Source: Bog-756 sp963812885 (GTDB lineage Bacteria > Actinomycetota > Acidimicrobiia > Acidimicrobiales > RAAP-2). From it: a stretch of 64,000 nt of DNA. The DNA is taken from contig CAWEWZ010000008.1 in NCBI GenBank assembly GCA_963812885.1, forward strand, positions 372,001 through 436,000, in the 5' to 3' direction. Shown in pieces: positions 1 to 9,655 of this stretch. Both the position numbers and the translations under genes were made by a program. The notes below the pieces were generated by a model. The model ran no database searches. It was not told the DNA's origin and worked only from the letters and a program-made list of their open reading frames with translations. Positions within the stretch are counted from its first letter, which is position 1, and each line of letters starts with the position of its first letter.

Positions 1-492
1 CGAATAGCTGCCCACGTCACTCAACGTGGGGGTCTCGGTGATGGTGCAGGTCAGGATGTAATGCTCGCTCGCCCCGCTGCCCGATGTGCTCTGGACGCAA
101 CCCGGGGTCGTCGTCGGGAATGTGGCGTCCGCGGGCAGGGCGCCGGAGTTGACGGTGATCGAAGCCGGATACGCCGATGTGCCGCTGATGCCGGTGACCT
201 CGTAGCAGACGATGGCCTGGCTGTTGGCCACGCCCGCGTCGAACGTCACGTTGGTGCCACCGGTAGCCGGTGTCGTGCACGTGATCGTGGTGGCGGCGGA
301 GGCTGGGGCGGCGGTGACCACAGCTTCTGCGGTGATACCGGCGACCGTGCCGATGAGGAGCACAAGCCCCAAGATGAGCCGGCCGACGCCCTTGCTACCG
401 AGCTTGCGGCGCGTGGGACGCCTCGCCGCCTGTGAGCTGCGCCGCTGTTCGGGCGCACCAGACTCATCAGAGAAGAGCTCATTCGAAGACAT
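1..492 (-). CDS. Secreted protein, N-terminal part (runs off left edge)
   Basis: This is an open reading frame of 164 codons from an ATG at 492-490 to the window edge, with no stop. A GGGGGA ribosome-binding stretch lies just upstream of the ATG. The protein starts MSSNELFSDESGAPEQRR, has an Arg/Lys-rich stretch around residues 22-35, a hydrophobic core (LILGLVLLIGTVAGI), then an Ala-rich cleavage region ending PASA before ATTITC. This is an unusually long signal peptide for Sec export. The mature part is rich in Thr, Ser and Gly with spaced Cys, as in beta-sandwich surface proteins. The neighbouring gene at 1071 has the same PASAAT cleavage context. No family can be named from this fragment. 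Confidence 0.7.
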   Translation of the reverse strand, partial: MSSNELFSDESGAPEQRRSSQAARRPTRRKLGSKGVGRLILGLVLLIGTVAGITAEAVVTAAPASAATTITCTTPATGGTNVTFDAGVANSQAIVCYEVTGISGTSAYPASITVNSGALPADATFPTTTPGCVQSTSGSGASEHYILTCTITETPTLSDVGSYS

Positions 493-1070
493 TGATTCCC
501 CCATCTCAGTGCGGAAGCCCGCACGCGCCAAGAGCCTTGTGGCCCGCCATCGAATGGATTCCGAAGCACCCGACCCGACGGTCGAGGCAACCTTAACCTC
601 ACGCAACTCACAATTGCATCCCAAAATTTGAGGAAATCAAACGTTCGTTTTGGGCTACTGGCCTTGCCCACCTGCGAAAACCGGAAAATCGAACGCTTGT
701 CAGAGAACCACCCGCTGACCGTCAGAAGCTGGGGGCGGTTGTAGAGCGCCGCCGCGCCGCCGCAGCTACCCTCAACTGCTCCCCTTGTCGGCCTGATCCG
801 TTTCTATGGCCCTGAGCTCGCTTCCCGCCGCGACGGACGGAACACCCGTCCGAGCGATCAATGCTGCTTGCCGACAGCACCGGACACCAACAATGCATGG
901 GCAGCCGACTTCTGCCGGATCCATCGTGGCGATCGCGCGCCCGATAACGAATAATTGAGTGCCAAGGGTCGGCACGGGACCCCTCTGCCCAATCGCTTCT
1001 CATGCGCTCCGGAACTACGACTTGGCAATGGCTCGGTCCCTGACGACAGAGCGGCGATAGCGTTAGCCGG
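493..1070. other. Divergent intergenic region of 578 bp
   Basis: This is the longest gene-free stretch in the window, between two divergent genes for surface proteins. The part next to the minus-strand gene (about 590-710) is relatively AT-rich and holds the CAAACGTT motif listed separately plus a second AACG stretch near 690. The rest (about 720-1070) has only overlapping open frames with no coding character. I see no RNA gene in it. Confidence 0.5.
638..652 (-). promoter_or_regulatory. CAAACGTT-type motif upstream of the secreted protein gene
   Basis: CAAACGTTCGTTTTG is an imperfect inverted repeat around AACGTT, 146 bp upstream of the ATG at 492. Nearly the same motif, CAAACGTTAGTTTG, occurs at 3304-3317, 102 bp upstream of another exported protein. 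A shared activator or repressor site is an inference from this repetition; no regulator is identified. Confidence 0.35.
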
Positions 1071-3182
1071 ATGACGGCGATTCGTGGGGGAGCACTCGGT
1101 GCCTTCCGAGCCCGTCGATTCGCCTTCGTCCGATCCCTCGCCGTACTCATCGCCATCGTGTGCGGCACAGCGACCATGCTCCCTTTGGTGGTCCTCACGG
1201 TGACGGCTTCACCGGCCTCGGCGGCCACTGCGGCCACCGGTGCCGCATCGGGGTTACCGCACTGTCCTCCGGATTGCGGCGCCGTGGCGGCCGGCGATCC
1301 GCTCCTGGTCGGATTCATGACGGCCAACCCCGGCGTCGGCTGGCAGGCCTTTCCCGCGGCCGAAAGCCAGGCATACGTCAACACGTTGCGACGGAACCTC
1401 AGCCGATCAGCCGGCCCGGCAACCACGAATGTGGCGGCGGCGCGGTGGAAGTCGGTGACAGGTGGCTACGGACTACTGATCACGCTCGTCTCGTCGAGCT
1501 CGCTGGCGAAAGTCCGCCTTCAGAGCCCGGTCGGCGACGCCGCCGACCTGTGCTCGTCGGCCGGCGGAGCCCCAACCGGCTCACCCATCCACATCCCCGG
1601 GATCCCCGGCTCGGTGGCGGGCACATGCGTCTTACGACCGAGTTCCCAAATCAAAGGCGCAGCCGTCGCCGCCTTCATACGGGGCAACGTCGCCGTATTG
1701 ATCGAGATCAGCTCGCGGTCGAAAGCAGACGTCGACCCCCGCGTCACCACGCAGGCTGCCCACCAGCAGTACGCGACCCTCCCACCGGGCGGAGTTCCTG
1801 TCTCGAGCGGTGGTCTCGATGTGGAATGGATAGGTTTATGGGTCTGCATCCTCGCCGCCCTGGGTTTCGCCATTGTGGCGTGCGCCCGCCGGAGAGGGAG
1901 CTGGCGGGGACCCTTCGCGGCGGTCGCCGAGGCCTTCGGACGGCGGAAGGTGGCCCTCGGGGTGTCCGTGGCGGCGGTGGTCGGCGCCATGGCCTTCTCC
2001 ATGCTCGATTCGACGATCATGCGCCAGTTCGGCGAATGGTACGGGGTCGCCACGTTCGGTGACTTCTGGCAGAACTGGGCCGACGCGGCCTACATGACTT
2101 TTTCGGGTGGCTTCGGGCACATCTACGTACTCGACCGGACACTCGAAACGGCCCCCGCGTTGCAGGTGTTCACCGCACCTATCGCCCGATCGGCCTTCAG
2201 CCTCTCGTTTCCCTACCCGAGTGCCGTCCTGTATCCGACGGCGTACTGGGTGGCGGGGCCGCTGTTCCTGGGTGGGATGGCGCTCCCAATCTGTGCATGC
2301 GACCGGTGGCTCAGCGGCATGGGGGTAACCGATATCCGTCGTCGTCTCACCGTTCTCGGCGCCATGGCGATCACGCTTCCACCGATTCCCCTGAGTGGCC
2401 ATCCAGAGGACCTGATCGCCCTGGGGGCGATGCTCTACGGGCTGGCTGCTGCGTTCGATAAACGTCCGCGGGCCACCGGATGGTGGATGGGGGTTGCCCT
2501 TGCCTTTCAGCCCTTCGCCTTCTTGGCCATACCGATCGCCTGCATCTTCCTCAAGCCTCGACAATGGCTCACCGCCCTGGGGCCCATCATCGGGGTGCCG
2601 TTGGCCTTCCTGATCGTCCCGGTGGTCGCCGATCCGAGTGTGACCGTGCCGCAGCTGCTCCACCAGAAGGTGTATGACGTCTTCGGGTACATCGGGCCCA
2701 CTTGGAACCTCGACCCGGGGGTGGCGGCCTACATCCGCTCGGCGGTCGCCCTGGCCGCCATCCCGGCGGCGATCGTGCTGGCGCGATTCCTGCCTCGGAG
2801 CCGCCGGCAGGGGGCAGCCCTGGTGGTGTGGACCGTAGCCATGCTTTTCGCGCTCAGGGTCTTCGAGCCCGAGTTGTTTCCCTACTTCCTGGCCTCGACG
2901 CTGGCCCTGGCGCCCATCAGCGCCGCTCGGCTGCCCTGGTGGCGCCTGGCGTCGGTCTGCACTCTCGCGGTCTGGCTCACCTGGTGGCTGCACATTGCCA
3001 TTCAGGCCAAGTGGTCGCTCTGGCTCATCCTGGTGGCCCAGCTGTCCCTGCTCGGATGGCTGGCCTATCCCGGAAGGTCACGGGCCTCCGCCACCGAGCG
3101 AGGGCCATCGGCCGAGCTACCGACACGCCGACCCGCTGATCAGGCTGATCGGGCCCCGCAGCTCGCTGATCGAGGGCGGTAG
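1071..3182 (+). CDS. Large polytopic membrane protein with N-terminal extracellular domain
   Basis: This 703-residue membrane protein is uninterrupted. After a signal anchor (about residues 18-45, ending SPASAAT) comes a roughly 200-residue extracytoplasmic domain with four to five Cys. From about residue 252 there is a series of hydrophobic segments (roughly ten) with short polar loops, ending in a hydrophilic tail. The topology recalls the GT-C class of polyprenol-phosphate-sugar glycosyltransferases and DUF2029-like proteins. The loop SGHPEDL near residue 445 could be functional, but I see no diagnostic motif, so the function stays open. The start ATG has no clear ribosome-binding site, which suggests a leaderless mRNA or a slightly different start. 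The tail is rich in Arg and Pro. Confidence 0.7.
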   Translation: MTAIRGGALGAFRARRFAFVRSLAVLIAIVCGTATMLPLVVLTVTASPASAATAATGAASGLPHCPPDCGAVAAGDPLLVGFMTANPGVGWQAFPAAESQAYVNTLRRNLSRSAGPATTNVAAARWKSVTGGYGLLITLVSSSSLAKVRLQSPVGDAADLCSSAGGAPTGSPIHIPGIPGSVAGTCVLRPSSQIKGAAVAAFIRGNVAVLIEISSRSKADVDPRVTTQAAHQQYATLPPGGVPVSSGGLDVEWIGLWVCILAALGFAIVACARRRGSWRGPFAAVAEAFGRRKVALGVSVAAVVGAMAFSMLDSTIMRQFGEWYGVATFGDFWQNWADAAYMTFSGGFGHIYVLDRTLETAPALQVFTAPIARSAFSLSFPYPSAVLYPTAYWVAGPLFLGGMALPICACDRWLSGMGVTDIRRRLTVLGAMAITLPPIPLSGHPEDLIALGAMLYGLAAAFDKRPRATGWWMGVALAFQPFAFLAIPIACIFLKPRQWLTALGPIIGVPLAFLIVPVVADPSVTVPQLLHQKVYDVFGYIGPTWNLDPGVAAYIRSAVALAAIPAAIVLARFLPRSRRQGAALVVWTVAMLFALRVFEPELFPYFLASTLALAPISAARLPWWRLASVCTLAVWLTWWLHIAIQAKWSLWLILVAQLSLLGWLAYPGRSRASATERGPSAELPTRRPADQADRAPQLADRGR

Positions 3183-3259
3183 TCAGGCGGATCCGGAGCG
3201 CCATTCGATCGGCTCGGCTACGAAACGGATCACCCCTGCGGGGGCAATACCGGAAATCT

Positions 3260-3317
3260 CATCACTTTTGGTGATGCACCGATGGCCCGGATCCTCTATC
3301 GTCCAAACGTTAGTTTG
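3260..3317 (+). promoter_or_regulatory. Hairpin and CAAACGTT motif upstream of the beta-helix gene
   Basis: A perfect 6-bp inverted repeat CATCAC/GTGATG (3260-3265 and 3271-3276) with a TTTTG loop is followed 28 bp later by CAAACGTTAGTTTG (3304-3317). The second motif matches the one at 638-652. The 236-bp gap 3183-3418 holds no gene and no recognisable riboswitch core. A role in controlling the gene at 3419 is inferred from position only. Confidence 0.35.
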
Positions 3318-3418
3318 ATGCGCGCGGGGCAGATCGCACCGGCGATATGGCGTGGAGCGGCCGGGATGGGGAAACCCGGGGGGCCGGTACTCGTCGACCT
3401 TCAACGAAAGGCGACAGC

Positions 3419-4751
3419 ATGGGGAAACGTATGACAATCGTTGCGGCACTGGCCGCGCTTGCCGGAGCCGGCGTCGGCGTCATGGCCCTCCCGGTCGCTG
3501 ATGCCGGAGCCGTCGCGGCCACGACGCTCTTCGTGAGCCCGTCAGCCAACATCCATCTCAACAACAACCACCACAACTGTGCAACGGCCGGATACAACAG
3601 CGTCCAGGCCGCGGTGAACGCGGCTCCCAACGGAACCAAGATCGTCGTGTGCAAAGGCACTTATCATCAGTCACTGGTCATCCCGGCCAACAAGCACGAT
3701 CTCATCATCTTCGGGGACACCGGGGCCGTGATCAGCCCCACGCATCCGGCGGCCACCGTTCCCGACACCCAGAGCGGTGGGTATCCGATCGTCGCCGTCG
3801 TCAGAGTGGCCCCCGGGGCCATCGGCACCAAAATCTCGGGTCTCAAGATCACCGGAGCCGGGATCGAAGCCGCGGTCAACGGGTGCGGCACCGACCTCAT
3901 CGGGCTGCTCTACCAGGCGACTGCCGGGCACCCCGCATCCGGAACCGCAGAGATGAACAACGTCGTGAGCACGACGCCGACCAATGCGGGCTGCGGGTCC
4001 GGTCTGGGCATCGAGGTGGAGGCCGGGACCAATGGCACGGCCTCGGTGACCCTTCTCCAGAACTCGGTGTCCTTGTACGGCAAGAACGGGATCACCTGCG
4101 GGGGCATCGGAGTCAACTGCAACATCACCAAAAACACGATCTCGAGTGCACCGACCGCGGAGGTCGCCCAAAACGGAGTGCAAGTCGGATTCGGTGCCCA
4201 CGGCTCCGTCTTTAAGAACTTCATCACCGGAAACGTCTGGACCGCCTACGGGACGGACACCAATCCGGAGGTGCAGTCGGACTTCGCCGCCGGCGTCCTG
4301 CTCTACGGGGCCGGTCTCAACGCAGCAGGACAGACCACCAACTCCACGACCGTGTCGGCGAACTTCCTCAAGAACAACCAGACCGGTGTCGAAGTCGTCG
4401 ACTCGAAGGCTTCGGTTCAGTTCAATGACATCACCGAAACCGGTTCCGGGATCCCTGACAGCGTCGCCATCTTCGGAGTCGGCTGCGACGCCTACTGCCT
4501 CTACTTCACCGATCACCCCGGTGGCGCCACGCTCGATACGGTGGCGAGTTCGATCGCAGACGATCCTGGTGCACAGCAACACCATCAACTTCAACTCGAC
4601 GCCGGCCGGCAGCTACGGGATCTGGCTGGGGGACAACAGCTGGGCTGCAGCTCCGGGCTACTCCGGACCGGCCGGGCACGAAGTACCCACGGTGACGGGG
4701 AACCACGTCAGCAATGTGGACAACCCGCTGACCATCGCCGGGGGTGCCTGA
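3419..4751 (+). CDS. Secreted parallel beta-helix (PbH1) repeat protein
   Basis: The ATG at 3419 is preceded by a GAAAGG ribosome-binding site. The product begins MGKRMTIVAALAALAGAG, a Sec signal peptide. The mature protein carries the opening of right-handed beta-helix proteins (YNSVQAAVNAAPNGTKIVVCKGTYHQSL) and then Asn-rich turns such as NSVSLYGKNGI, NFLKNNQTGVEV and NTINFNST. This fold is used by pectate lyases and many carbohydrate-active or adhesive surface proteins; I see no catalytic signature. Near 4555 the frame shifts by one base, and the C-terminus (GSYGIWLGDNSW to LTIAGGA) continues in the next frame to a stop at 4751. One extra base explains this. A strong terminator follows. 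Length after repair is about 444 residues. Confidence 0.75.
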
Positions 4752-4786
4752 ACCACTCAGGCGGTTCCTTCCTGACAACGCTTCAC

Positions 4787-4830
4787 GAGGGAGAGGTGTG
4801 GCTTCGGCCGCACCTCTCCCTCTTTGTTTT
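4787..4830. terminator. Rho-independent terminator between convergent genes
   Basis: A 12-bp perfect stem (GAGGGAGAGGTG with CACCTCTCCCTC) is extended inward by GGC/GCC around a TTCG loop and followed by TTTGTTTT on the plus strand. It ends the beta-helix gene and may also serve the minus-strand antiporter gene whose stop lies at 4884. Confidence 0.9.
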
Positions 4831-4883
4831 GGCACCCGACACTCCGCCGTGTTCGCCCTCGTCGCAAAGCACGATCGGGTCAG

Positions 4884-5876
4884 TCAGCTGACGGCCAGGA
4901 GCACCACGACAAAAGCGACGTAGAGCCCCATGATGGTGAGCCCGGACCCACGTCCGAGCCCCTGGCCGGCGTAGGCCAGCAGCAGTGTGACGGCGGTGAC
5001 CCCGACGTAGGAGACGACCACGAGGAGGCCGGATCCGGTCGGTGCCGCAATTCCGATCACCGTGGCCGGGACCAGGAGACCGGCAGCCACATTGATCGCA
5101 TTCGAGTTGAGGGCGGTGCTCAAGGTGGCGGCGCCCCTCCCCCGATGGGCCAGGTAGACGGCGGCGACCGCGTTCGGCAGGCTGGTCACCGCGGCCAGTA
5201 CGAGGGCGCCGATCACGATGTCGGCCACACCGAACCGCTGGCCAAGAGCGACCGCACCGTGCTCCATGGCGACGCTGGCCACGACGACCACGGCGAGGGC
5301 GGCGATGGCCGTCACGACGTCAGGGAGCCGGCCCCGTCTCGGGTGGATCGCCACCTCGAGTTCGATCTCCTCTTCGGCCACGGCCGAGCTGAGCCACGTC
5401 GCCGCCCGAACGGGGATCCAGCGCCCGATCAACCGTCCCCGACCGGCGAGGAGGGAGACATAGGGGACCACCACGACCAGCACCGCAACCAGGGCGACCG
5501 GCGGGGTGATGACTCTGGCCACCGCCAGCAGACAGACCAGGGCCACGAACATGGCGATGGCTCCGCTCAGGAGTACGACCTTCCTGTGGAGGTCGATGCG
5601 CCCGGCGACGAAGGCACCGAGGCCCAACAGGGCGGCCAGGTTGAACACGTTGGAGCCGATCACCACTCCGGCGCCGACGGCCTGCTGGTGGTGGGTCAGG
5701 GCGGTGACCGCGGCGGTGATCTCGGGGGCGTCGGCCGCGAGTGCGGCGACGAGCCCGAGGAGTGCCTCGGAGAAGCCGATCCGCGAGCCGATGCGCTCGA
5801 GTCGGGTGACGAGGACCCAACTCGTGAGCAGGCTGGCGCTGGCGCCCACGACAAAGACCAGCAGCGAATTGCCCAC
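4884..5876 (-). CDS. Sodium/calcium (cation/Ca2+) exchanger family protein
   Basis: This 330-residue inner-membrane antiporter belongs to the CaCA superfamily and is expected to move Ca2+ (or another cation) against Na+ or H+. It has the two inverted alpha-repeats: repeat 1 with PEITAAV and GSNVFNLAALLG, repeat 2 with TSLPNAVAAVYLA and NSNAINVAAG. The acidic residue usual in repeat 1 is kept (PEI), while repeat 2 has Asn in its place (LPN), which can affect ion choice. A hydrophilic loop near residues 150-190 (AVAEEEIELEVAIHPRR) separates the halves. The start is a GTG at 5876. The gene stands alone, convergent with the beta-helix gene. The 213-bp gap after it (5877-6089) holds nothing recognisable. 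Confidence 0.85.
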   Translation of the reverse strand: MGNSLLVFVVGASASLLTSWVLVTRLERIGSRIGFSEALLGLVAALAADAPEITAAVTALTHHQQAVGAGVVIGSNVFNLAALLGLGAFVAGRIDLHRKVVLLSGAIAMFVALVCLLAVARVITPPVALVAVLVVVVPYVSLLAGRGRLIGRWIPVRAATWLSSAVAEEEIELEVAIHPRRGRLPDVVTAIAALAVVVVASVAMEHGAVALGQRFGVADIVIGALVLAAVTSLPNAVAAVYLAHRGRGAATLSTALNSNAINVAAGLLVPATVIGIAAPTGSGLLVVVSYVGVTAVTLLLAYAGQGLGRGSGLTIMGLYVAFVVVLLAVS

Positions 5877-6089
5877 CGGTCACAACGCCTTGCTCGACGA
5901 CGTCGCACAAGGTCGACACAGGCAGGAGCGTGTCGGATGGGGTGGTCTCCGGGCAGATCTGATGCCGTGCATGCGGGCTCCTCGTCACGAATCCCTACGA
6001 TGCCGACCAGACTTCCCGGCGCTCCGACTTCGAGGCTAGCCGGTCCGGAGAACCCACCCCAGGAGGTTCAGCCCAGCCGTGACGCCGCC

Positions 6090-6851
6090 TCAGGAGACCG
6101 CCCGGCGGAACACCCGTGTCGCCCAGACCAGCACGAGGAGGCAGAGCGGGACCAGGACCGCGAATGCCTGCCAGACGGCGGCGTCACCGAGCCGGCCGGC
6201 GGCCAGCGAACGGGAGGCCACCACCAGGTAGTAGAGAGGATTGAAGTGGGCGAGGATGCGCAGCCACAGGGGACCGAGGGAGATGGGGAGCAGGACCCCG
6301 GCCAAAAGCAGGAGGGGCAGGTTGATGCCGTTGATGATGGCGGCGAAGCTGCTGATGTCCTTGGTGATCAGGGCGGTGGCGGTGGAGAACGCGGCCATGA
6401 GGGCGGCCAGCACCCACAGCAGAACGGTAAGTACCAAGAGGCCGGCCCAGTGCACGGTGAATCCGAATCCGACCCCCACGGCCACGACCACTGCGTCGAA
6501 GACGGTCATCATCACGAGTCCCGACAGGATCGGCCCGATCAAGATGGCGAACCGGCTGGCCGGGGTGACCCGGAGCCGTTCGATGAGCCCGGACTGGAGC
6601 TCGAAGATGGTGCCGAAGCCGGCGCTGGTACCGCTGGCGAAGGCCAGCAGGGCCAGGATCCCCGGCAGGAACAGCTCCAGGACGCTGCCGGTGGGGAATC
6701 CCCTGACGCCGGGGAGCTCCTTCAGCAGCGGCGTGAACAGGACCAGGTAGAGCACGGGGGTCGAGAACCCTACGAACAGCCACACCGGATTGCGCAGCAT
6801 CTGCACGGTGTAGCGGTGGAACAGCAGTCCGGTGTCGCGGGCGGTCTTCAT
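6090..6851 (-). CDS. ABC-2 type exporter permease (DrrB-like)
   Basis: This 253-residue permease has six hydrophobic segments and the ABC-2 fold of daunorubicin/drug exporters. The N-terminus (TVQMLRNPVWLFVGF) is the usual cytoplasmic lead-in. The conserved region IERLRVTPASRFA, before the third segment, contacts the ATPase, and the loop near FNPLYYLV is also typical. It pairs with the ATP-binding gene just upstream: the ATPase stop and this ATG overlap (ATGA, 6848-6851), so the two are translationally coupled. The substrate is probably a lipophilic compound, drug or lipid; this is inferred from family only. Confidence 0.88.
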   Translation of the reverse strand: MKTARDTGLLFHRYTVQMLRNPVWLFVGFSTPVLYLVLFTPLLKELPGVRGFPTGSVLELFLPGILALLAFASGTSAGFGTIFELQSGLIERLRVTPASRFAILIGPILSGLVMMTVFDAVVVAVGVGFGFTVHWAGLLVLTVLLWVLAALMAAFSTATALITKDISSFAAIINGINLPLLLLAGVLLPISLGPLWLRILAHFNPLYYLVVASRSLAAGRLGDAAVWQAFAVLVPLCLLVLVWATRVFRRAVS

Positions 6852-7841
6852 GCTGCCTCCTGCTCGCCGGAGGCACCGCCATCACGGAGCGAGCGTCCGG
6901 TCTGACGGAGGAACACGTCGTCGAGTGTCGGCTCGGAGACGCTCATCGACTTGATCCCGATCCGTTCGGCATCGAGCAAGCCGGAGGATCTGCGGCAGAG
7001 CGGCGCTGCTGTCGTCCACGTAGAGGCGGACCTGGTCTCCGTCGGTGCTGATCTCCCGGACGAACGTCTGCCCTCCCAGCAGGGACGAGACCCGACGCAC
7101 GGCGCCGTCTTCTTGGCGGATGCTGAGCACGACCGACTCGCCGGCCACCTGCCGCTTGAGGTCCCGGGGCGTTCCCTCGACGACGATCTCCCCGTGGTCC
7201 ATGATCACCAGGCGATCGCAGAGCGCATCGGCCTCCTCGAGGTAGTGGGTGGTGAGGAAGATGGTGGCCCCCTGGTCCCGCAGCGAACGGACGTGCTCCC
7301 ACAGGTAGGCCCGGTTCTGCGGATCGAGCCCGGTGCTGGGTTCGTCGAGGAAGAGCACCTCGGGCTCGTGGACGATGCCCAGCGCGATGTCCAACCGCCG
7401 GCGCTGCCCCCCCGAATAGGTCTTGACCCGTCGATCGGCGAACTCGGCCAGGTCGAGGACGTCCATCACCACCTCGGTCCGCCGGGAGACCGACGCCAGG
7501 TCCCCGCCGTACAGCCGACCCTGGAGGATGAGGTTCTCCCGCCCGGTGGCCAAGTCGTCAGCACCACCCAGCTGGCTCACGTATCCGATCCGGGCGCGGA
7601 CCTCGTCCGGATCACGGGCCACGTCGAAGCCGGCCACCATCGCGGTGCCGTCGTCGATGGGCAGGAGTGTCGTCACCATCCGCAGGGTGGTCGTCTTCCC
7701 GGCGCCGTTGGGACCGAGGAACCCGAAGATCTCGCCTCGGGCCACGTCGATGCTGACTCCTCGCACCGCGTCGACGTTCCCCCGCGGGGACCGGAACGTC
7801 TTCCGCAAGCTCCGGGTGGAGATGATGCTGTCCATGTCCAT
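6848..7841 (-). CDS. ABC exporter ATP-binding protein (DrrA-like)
   Basis: This cytoplasmic ATPase powers the permease at 6090. It shows Walker A (GPNGAGKTTT near residue 42), the Q-loop region, the signature YSGGQRRRLDIA, Walker B (VLFLDEPSTGLDP) and the switch His (TTHYLEEADALCD). The last 40 residues are in another frame: one extra T near 6977 breaks the frame, after which LDAERIGIKSMSVSEPTLDD and VFLRQTGRSL continue to a TGA overlapping the permease ATG. This C-terminal ending, EPTLDDVFL, is the usual mark of the DrrA family and confirms the repair. A GGAGCG ribosome-binding site sits in the 6-bp gap after the PadR gene. Confidence 0.9.
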
Positions 7842-7847
7842 CGCTCC

Positions 7848-8531
7848 TCACTGCTCCTTCGGCGTCGATGTCGCCCGGCCGGGCCGGTCTTGGCGTTCGG
7901 ACCCGTCGCCGATCGACACCGGGTTCCACACCGGCTCGCCGTCGGAGTCGTGTATGGCGTTCCACCAGTCGATCCCCTCGAGGGTGCCGCCGGCGATGTC
8001 ATCGATCAGCTGGCGGACGTAGCCCAGCTCGGCCTCCCGCAGGACGTTCCGGAACTCCTCCTCGACCCAGAACAGTCTGGGCAGGTGCTTCTCGAAGAGC
8101 GCACGTGAGGCGTCGGCCTGGGCCAGCTCGAGTTCGAGGCGGGTGGCACGCTCGCGCAACAGGTCGGCCACGTTGTCGGGGGGGAGGGCGGGCAGGAAGG
8201 AGAGGGCGGCCTCGAAGCTCGGGTACTCCTTGACCGGGGTCGAGATGAGGTCGGTGAGCCAGTCGTGGGCCTCGATCAGCCCGGCGTCGGTGAGCTTGTA
8301 GACGGTGCGCTCGGGGAGCCGCCCGTCCCGCATGGTCTCCTGCGGGGCGATCAGGCCACGCTTCTCCAACGAGGCGACGACGGCATAGAGCGATCCGTAG
8401 TTGAGCCGGACGCTTTCGTGCTTCTGCCGCTGGCGCAACGTCGTGGCCACCTCATAGGGGTGCATGGGGCGCTCGCTCAGGCAGATCAGCACAGCCAGCG
8501 CCAGGGGGTTGTTGCGGTTCCGGGCCACCAC
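7848..8531 (-). CDS. PadR-family transcriptional regulator
   Basis: This is a predicted local repressor of the ABC exporter that follows it. The N-terminal winged helix is clear: NNPLALAVLICLSERPMHPY, then a recognition helix around LNYGSLYAVVASLEKRGLI, with the wing region RTVYKLTDAGLIEA. A long C-terminal alpha-helical part (residues about 95-190) has the dimerisation and ligand-binding character of PadR subfamily 2. I place the start at one of two adjacent GTG codons (8531 or 8528), because AAAAGGAG lies 5-8 bases upstream; open frame continues further upstream but has no ribosome-binding site. The gene lies seven bases from the ATPase gene and leads the operon. Confidence 0.85.
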   Translation of the reverse strand: MVARNRNNPLALAVLICLSERPMHPYEVATTLRQRQKHESVRLNYGSLYAVVASLEKRGLIAPQETMRDGRLPERTVYKLTDAGLIEAHDWLTDLISTPVKEYPSFEAALSFLPALPPDNVADLLRERATRLELELAQADASRALFEKHLPRLFWVEEEFRNVLREAELGYVRQLIDDIAGGTLEGIDWWNAIHDSDGEPVWNPVSIGDGSERQDRPGRATSTPKEQ

Positions 8532-8551
8532 GGGGGCTCCTTTTCCGAGGA

Positions 8552-8567
8552 TACTTTGATTAGAGTA
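8552..8567. promoter_or_regulatory. Possible PadR operator (TACT-N8-AGTA)
   Basis: TACT (8552-8555) and AGTA (8564-8567) form a short inverted repeat in an AT-rich island, about 20 bp upstream of the padR start, in an otherwise very GC-rich region. PadR regulators often bind such AT-rich repeats in their own promoter. The assignment is by position and symmetry only. Confidence 0.35.
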
Positions 8568-8682
8568 CCCGAAGAGGAGCGATTCGTCGACCCCGAGGGG
8601 CTGAATCGGCCCGGCGAGCCGACAGTAAGCCTCAGAACTATCGGCCGCGGCCGATAAAAAGGCCGAATTGAAAGACCAGACA

Positions 8683-9578
8683 TCAGGCCCCGGGGCGACC
8701 ACCGTCCCCGCTCGACAGCAACGCTCGCCGGAAGGCTGCGGCCGGGGCCGAGAGGGGGATGTCCTGGCGAGAGGCCAGGGCGAGATCCCGGACGATCGAC
8801 AGCCCCTTCACCTCGACGGTCCGGAGGCCGGGATCGGTTGGGACGCTGACCCGGCTGACGAAGGCCAGGTTGCCGGTCACCGACACCATCCGGAGCATGG
8901 TCGGGATCGAGCGCAGCTCCATGACCACGTCGATGCGCACGGCGGCCTCGACGAGGGCGGCATCGATGCGCTGCCGGATCGCCGTGCCCGGTTCGAAGGC
9001 CACGAAGGGCAGATCGGCCAGGTCCTCGGCCTCGACCTCGGGACGCGCGGCCAGCGGATGATCCGATCTCGCCACCAGGACGATCTCGTCAGAGCCGAGG
9101 ACCTCCGTCTCGAGGTCCCCGGTCGGCCACGGAAGGGTGAGGACGCCGAGCTCGAGGTCCCCGGCCGCCACCGATGCCGGCGACCTCGCTGGTCCCTGCC
9201 TCCCGGACGTGGAACCGGATCCCCGGGTACCGGGACTCAAAGTCGGCGATGGCTCCGGGGAGCATGAACGAGGTGAAGGTGGCCCCTCCCCCGATGCGCA
9301 CGATGCCGCGTTGGAGGTTCTGCTGATCGGCAATGTTCCGACGCACGAGGTCGTAGCGGGCGACGATGCCGCGGGCCTCGGCGAGCGCCTCGTGTCCGAG
9401 GGCGGTGACTTCGATTCCGTGTCGGCCCCGAACAAGGAGTTGCCCGCCCAGATCGGACTCGAGCTGTTGCAGCCGACGCGGACAGTGCCGACTGGCTCAC
9501 GTGCAGGGGCTCGGTGGCATCGGTGATCGAACCGGCATCGGCCACGGCAATGAACGACCGCATCAGGACGAGATCCAT
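8683..9578 (-). CDS. LysR-type transcriptional regulator, divergent from acnB
   Basis: The N-terminal helix-turn-helix starts MDLVLMRSFIAVADAGSITD and contains LHVSQSALSRRLQQLESDLG, the classic LysR recognition region. The effector-binding domain follows (IVRIGGGATFTSFMLPGAIADF and later EIVLVARSDHPLA). Two one-base insertions interrupt it, near 9481 (inside the helix-turn-helix) and near 9175. Removing one base at each restores about 297 residues, the family's normal length. The ATG at 9578 faces the acnB start across 77 bp, the usual arrangement in which a LysR protein controls the divergent gene. Confidence 0.82.
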
Positions 9579-9655
9579 ACATGTGATTTTTGCATGAAAC
9601 AGCAGTAATATTTGCGCTTTACACAATCACGAGTCCCGGGCTTACCGTCGGAAGG

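Noticed and set aside
3240..3320. A riboswitch upstream of the beta-helix gene
   Set aside because: The hairpin CATCAC/GTGATG is short, and I could not match the conserved cores of c-di-GMP, c-di-AMP or cobalamin riboswitches.
4824..6905. A 693-codon plus-strand open frame
   Set aside because: It is antisense to the cation exchanger and ABC permease and has the Gly/Asp/Glu/Gln-rich composition of a high-GC shadow frame.
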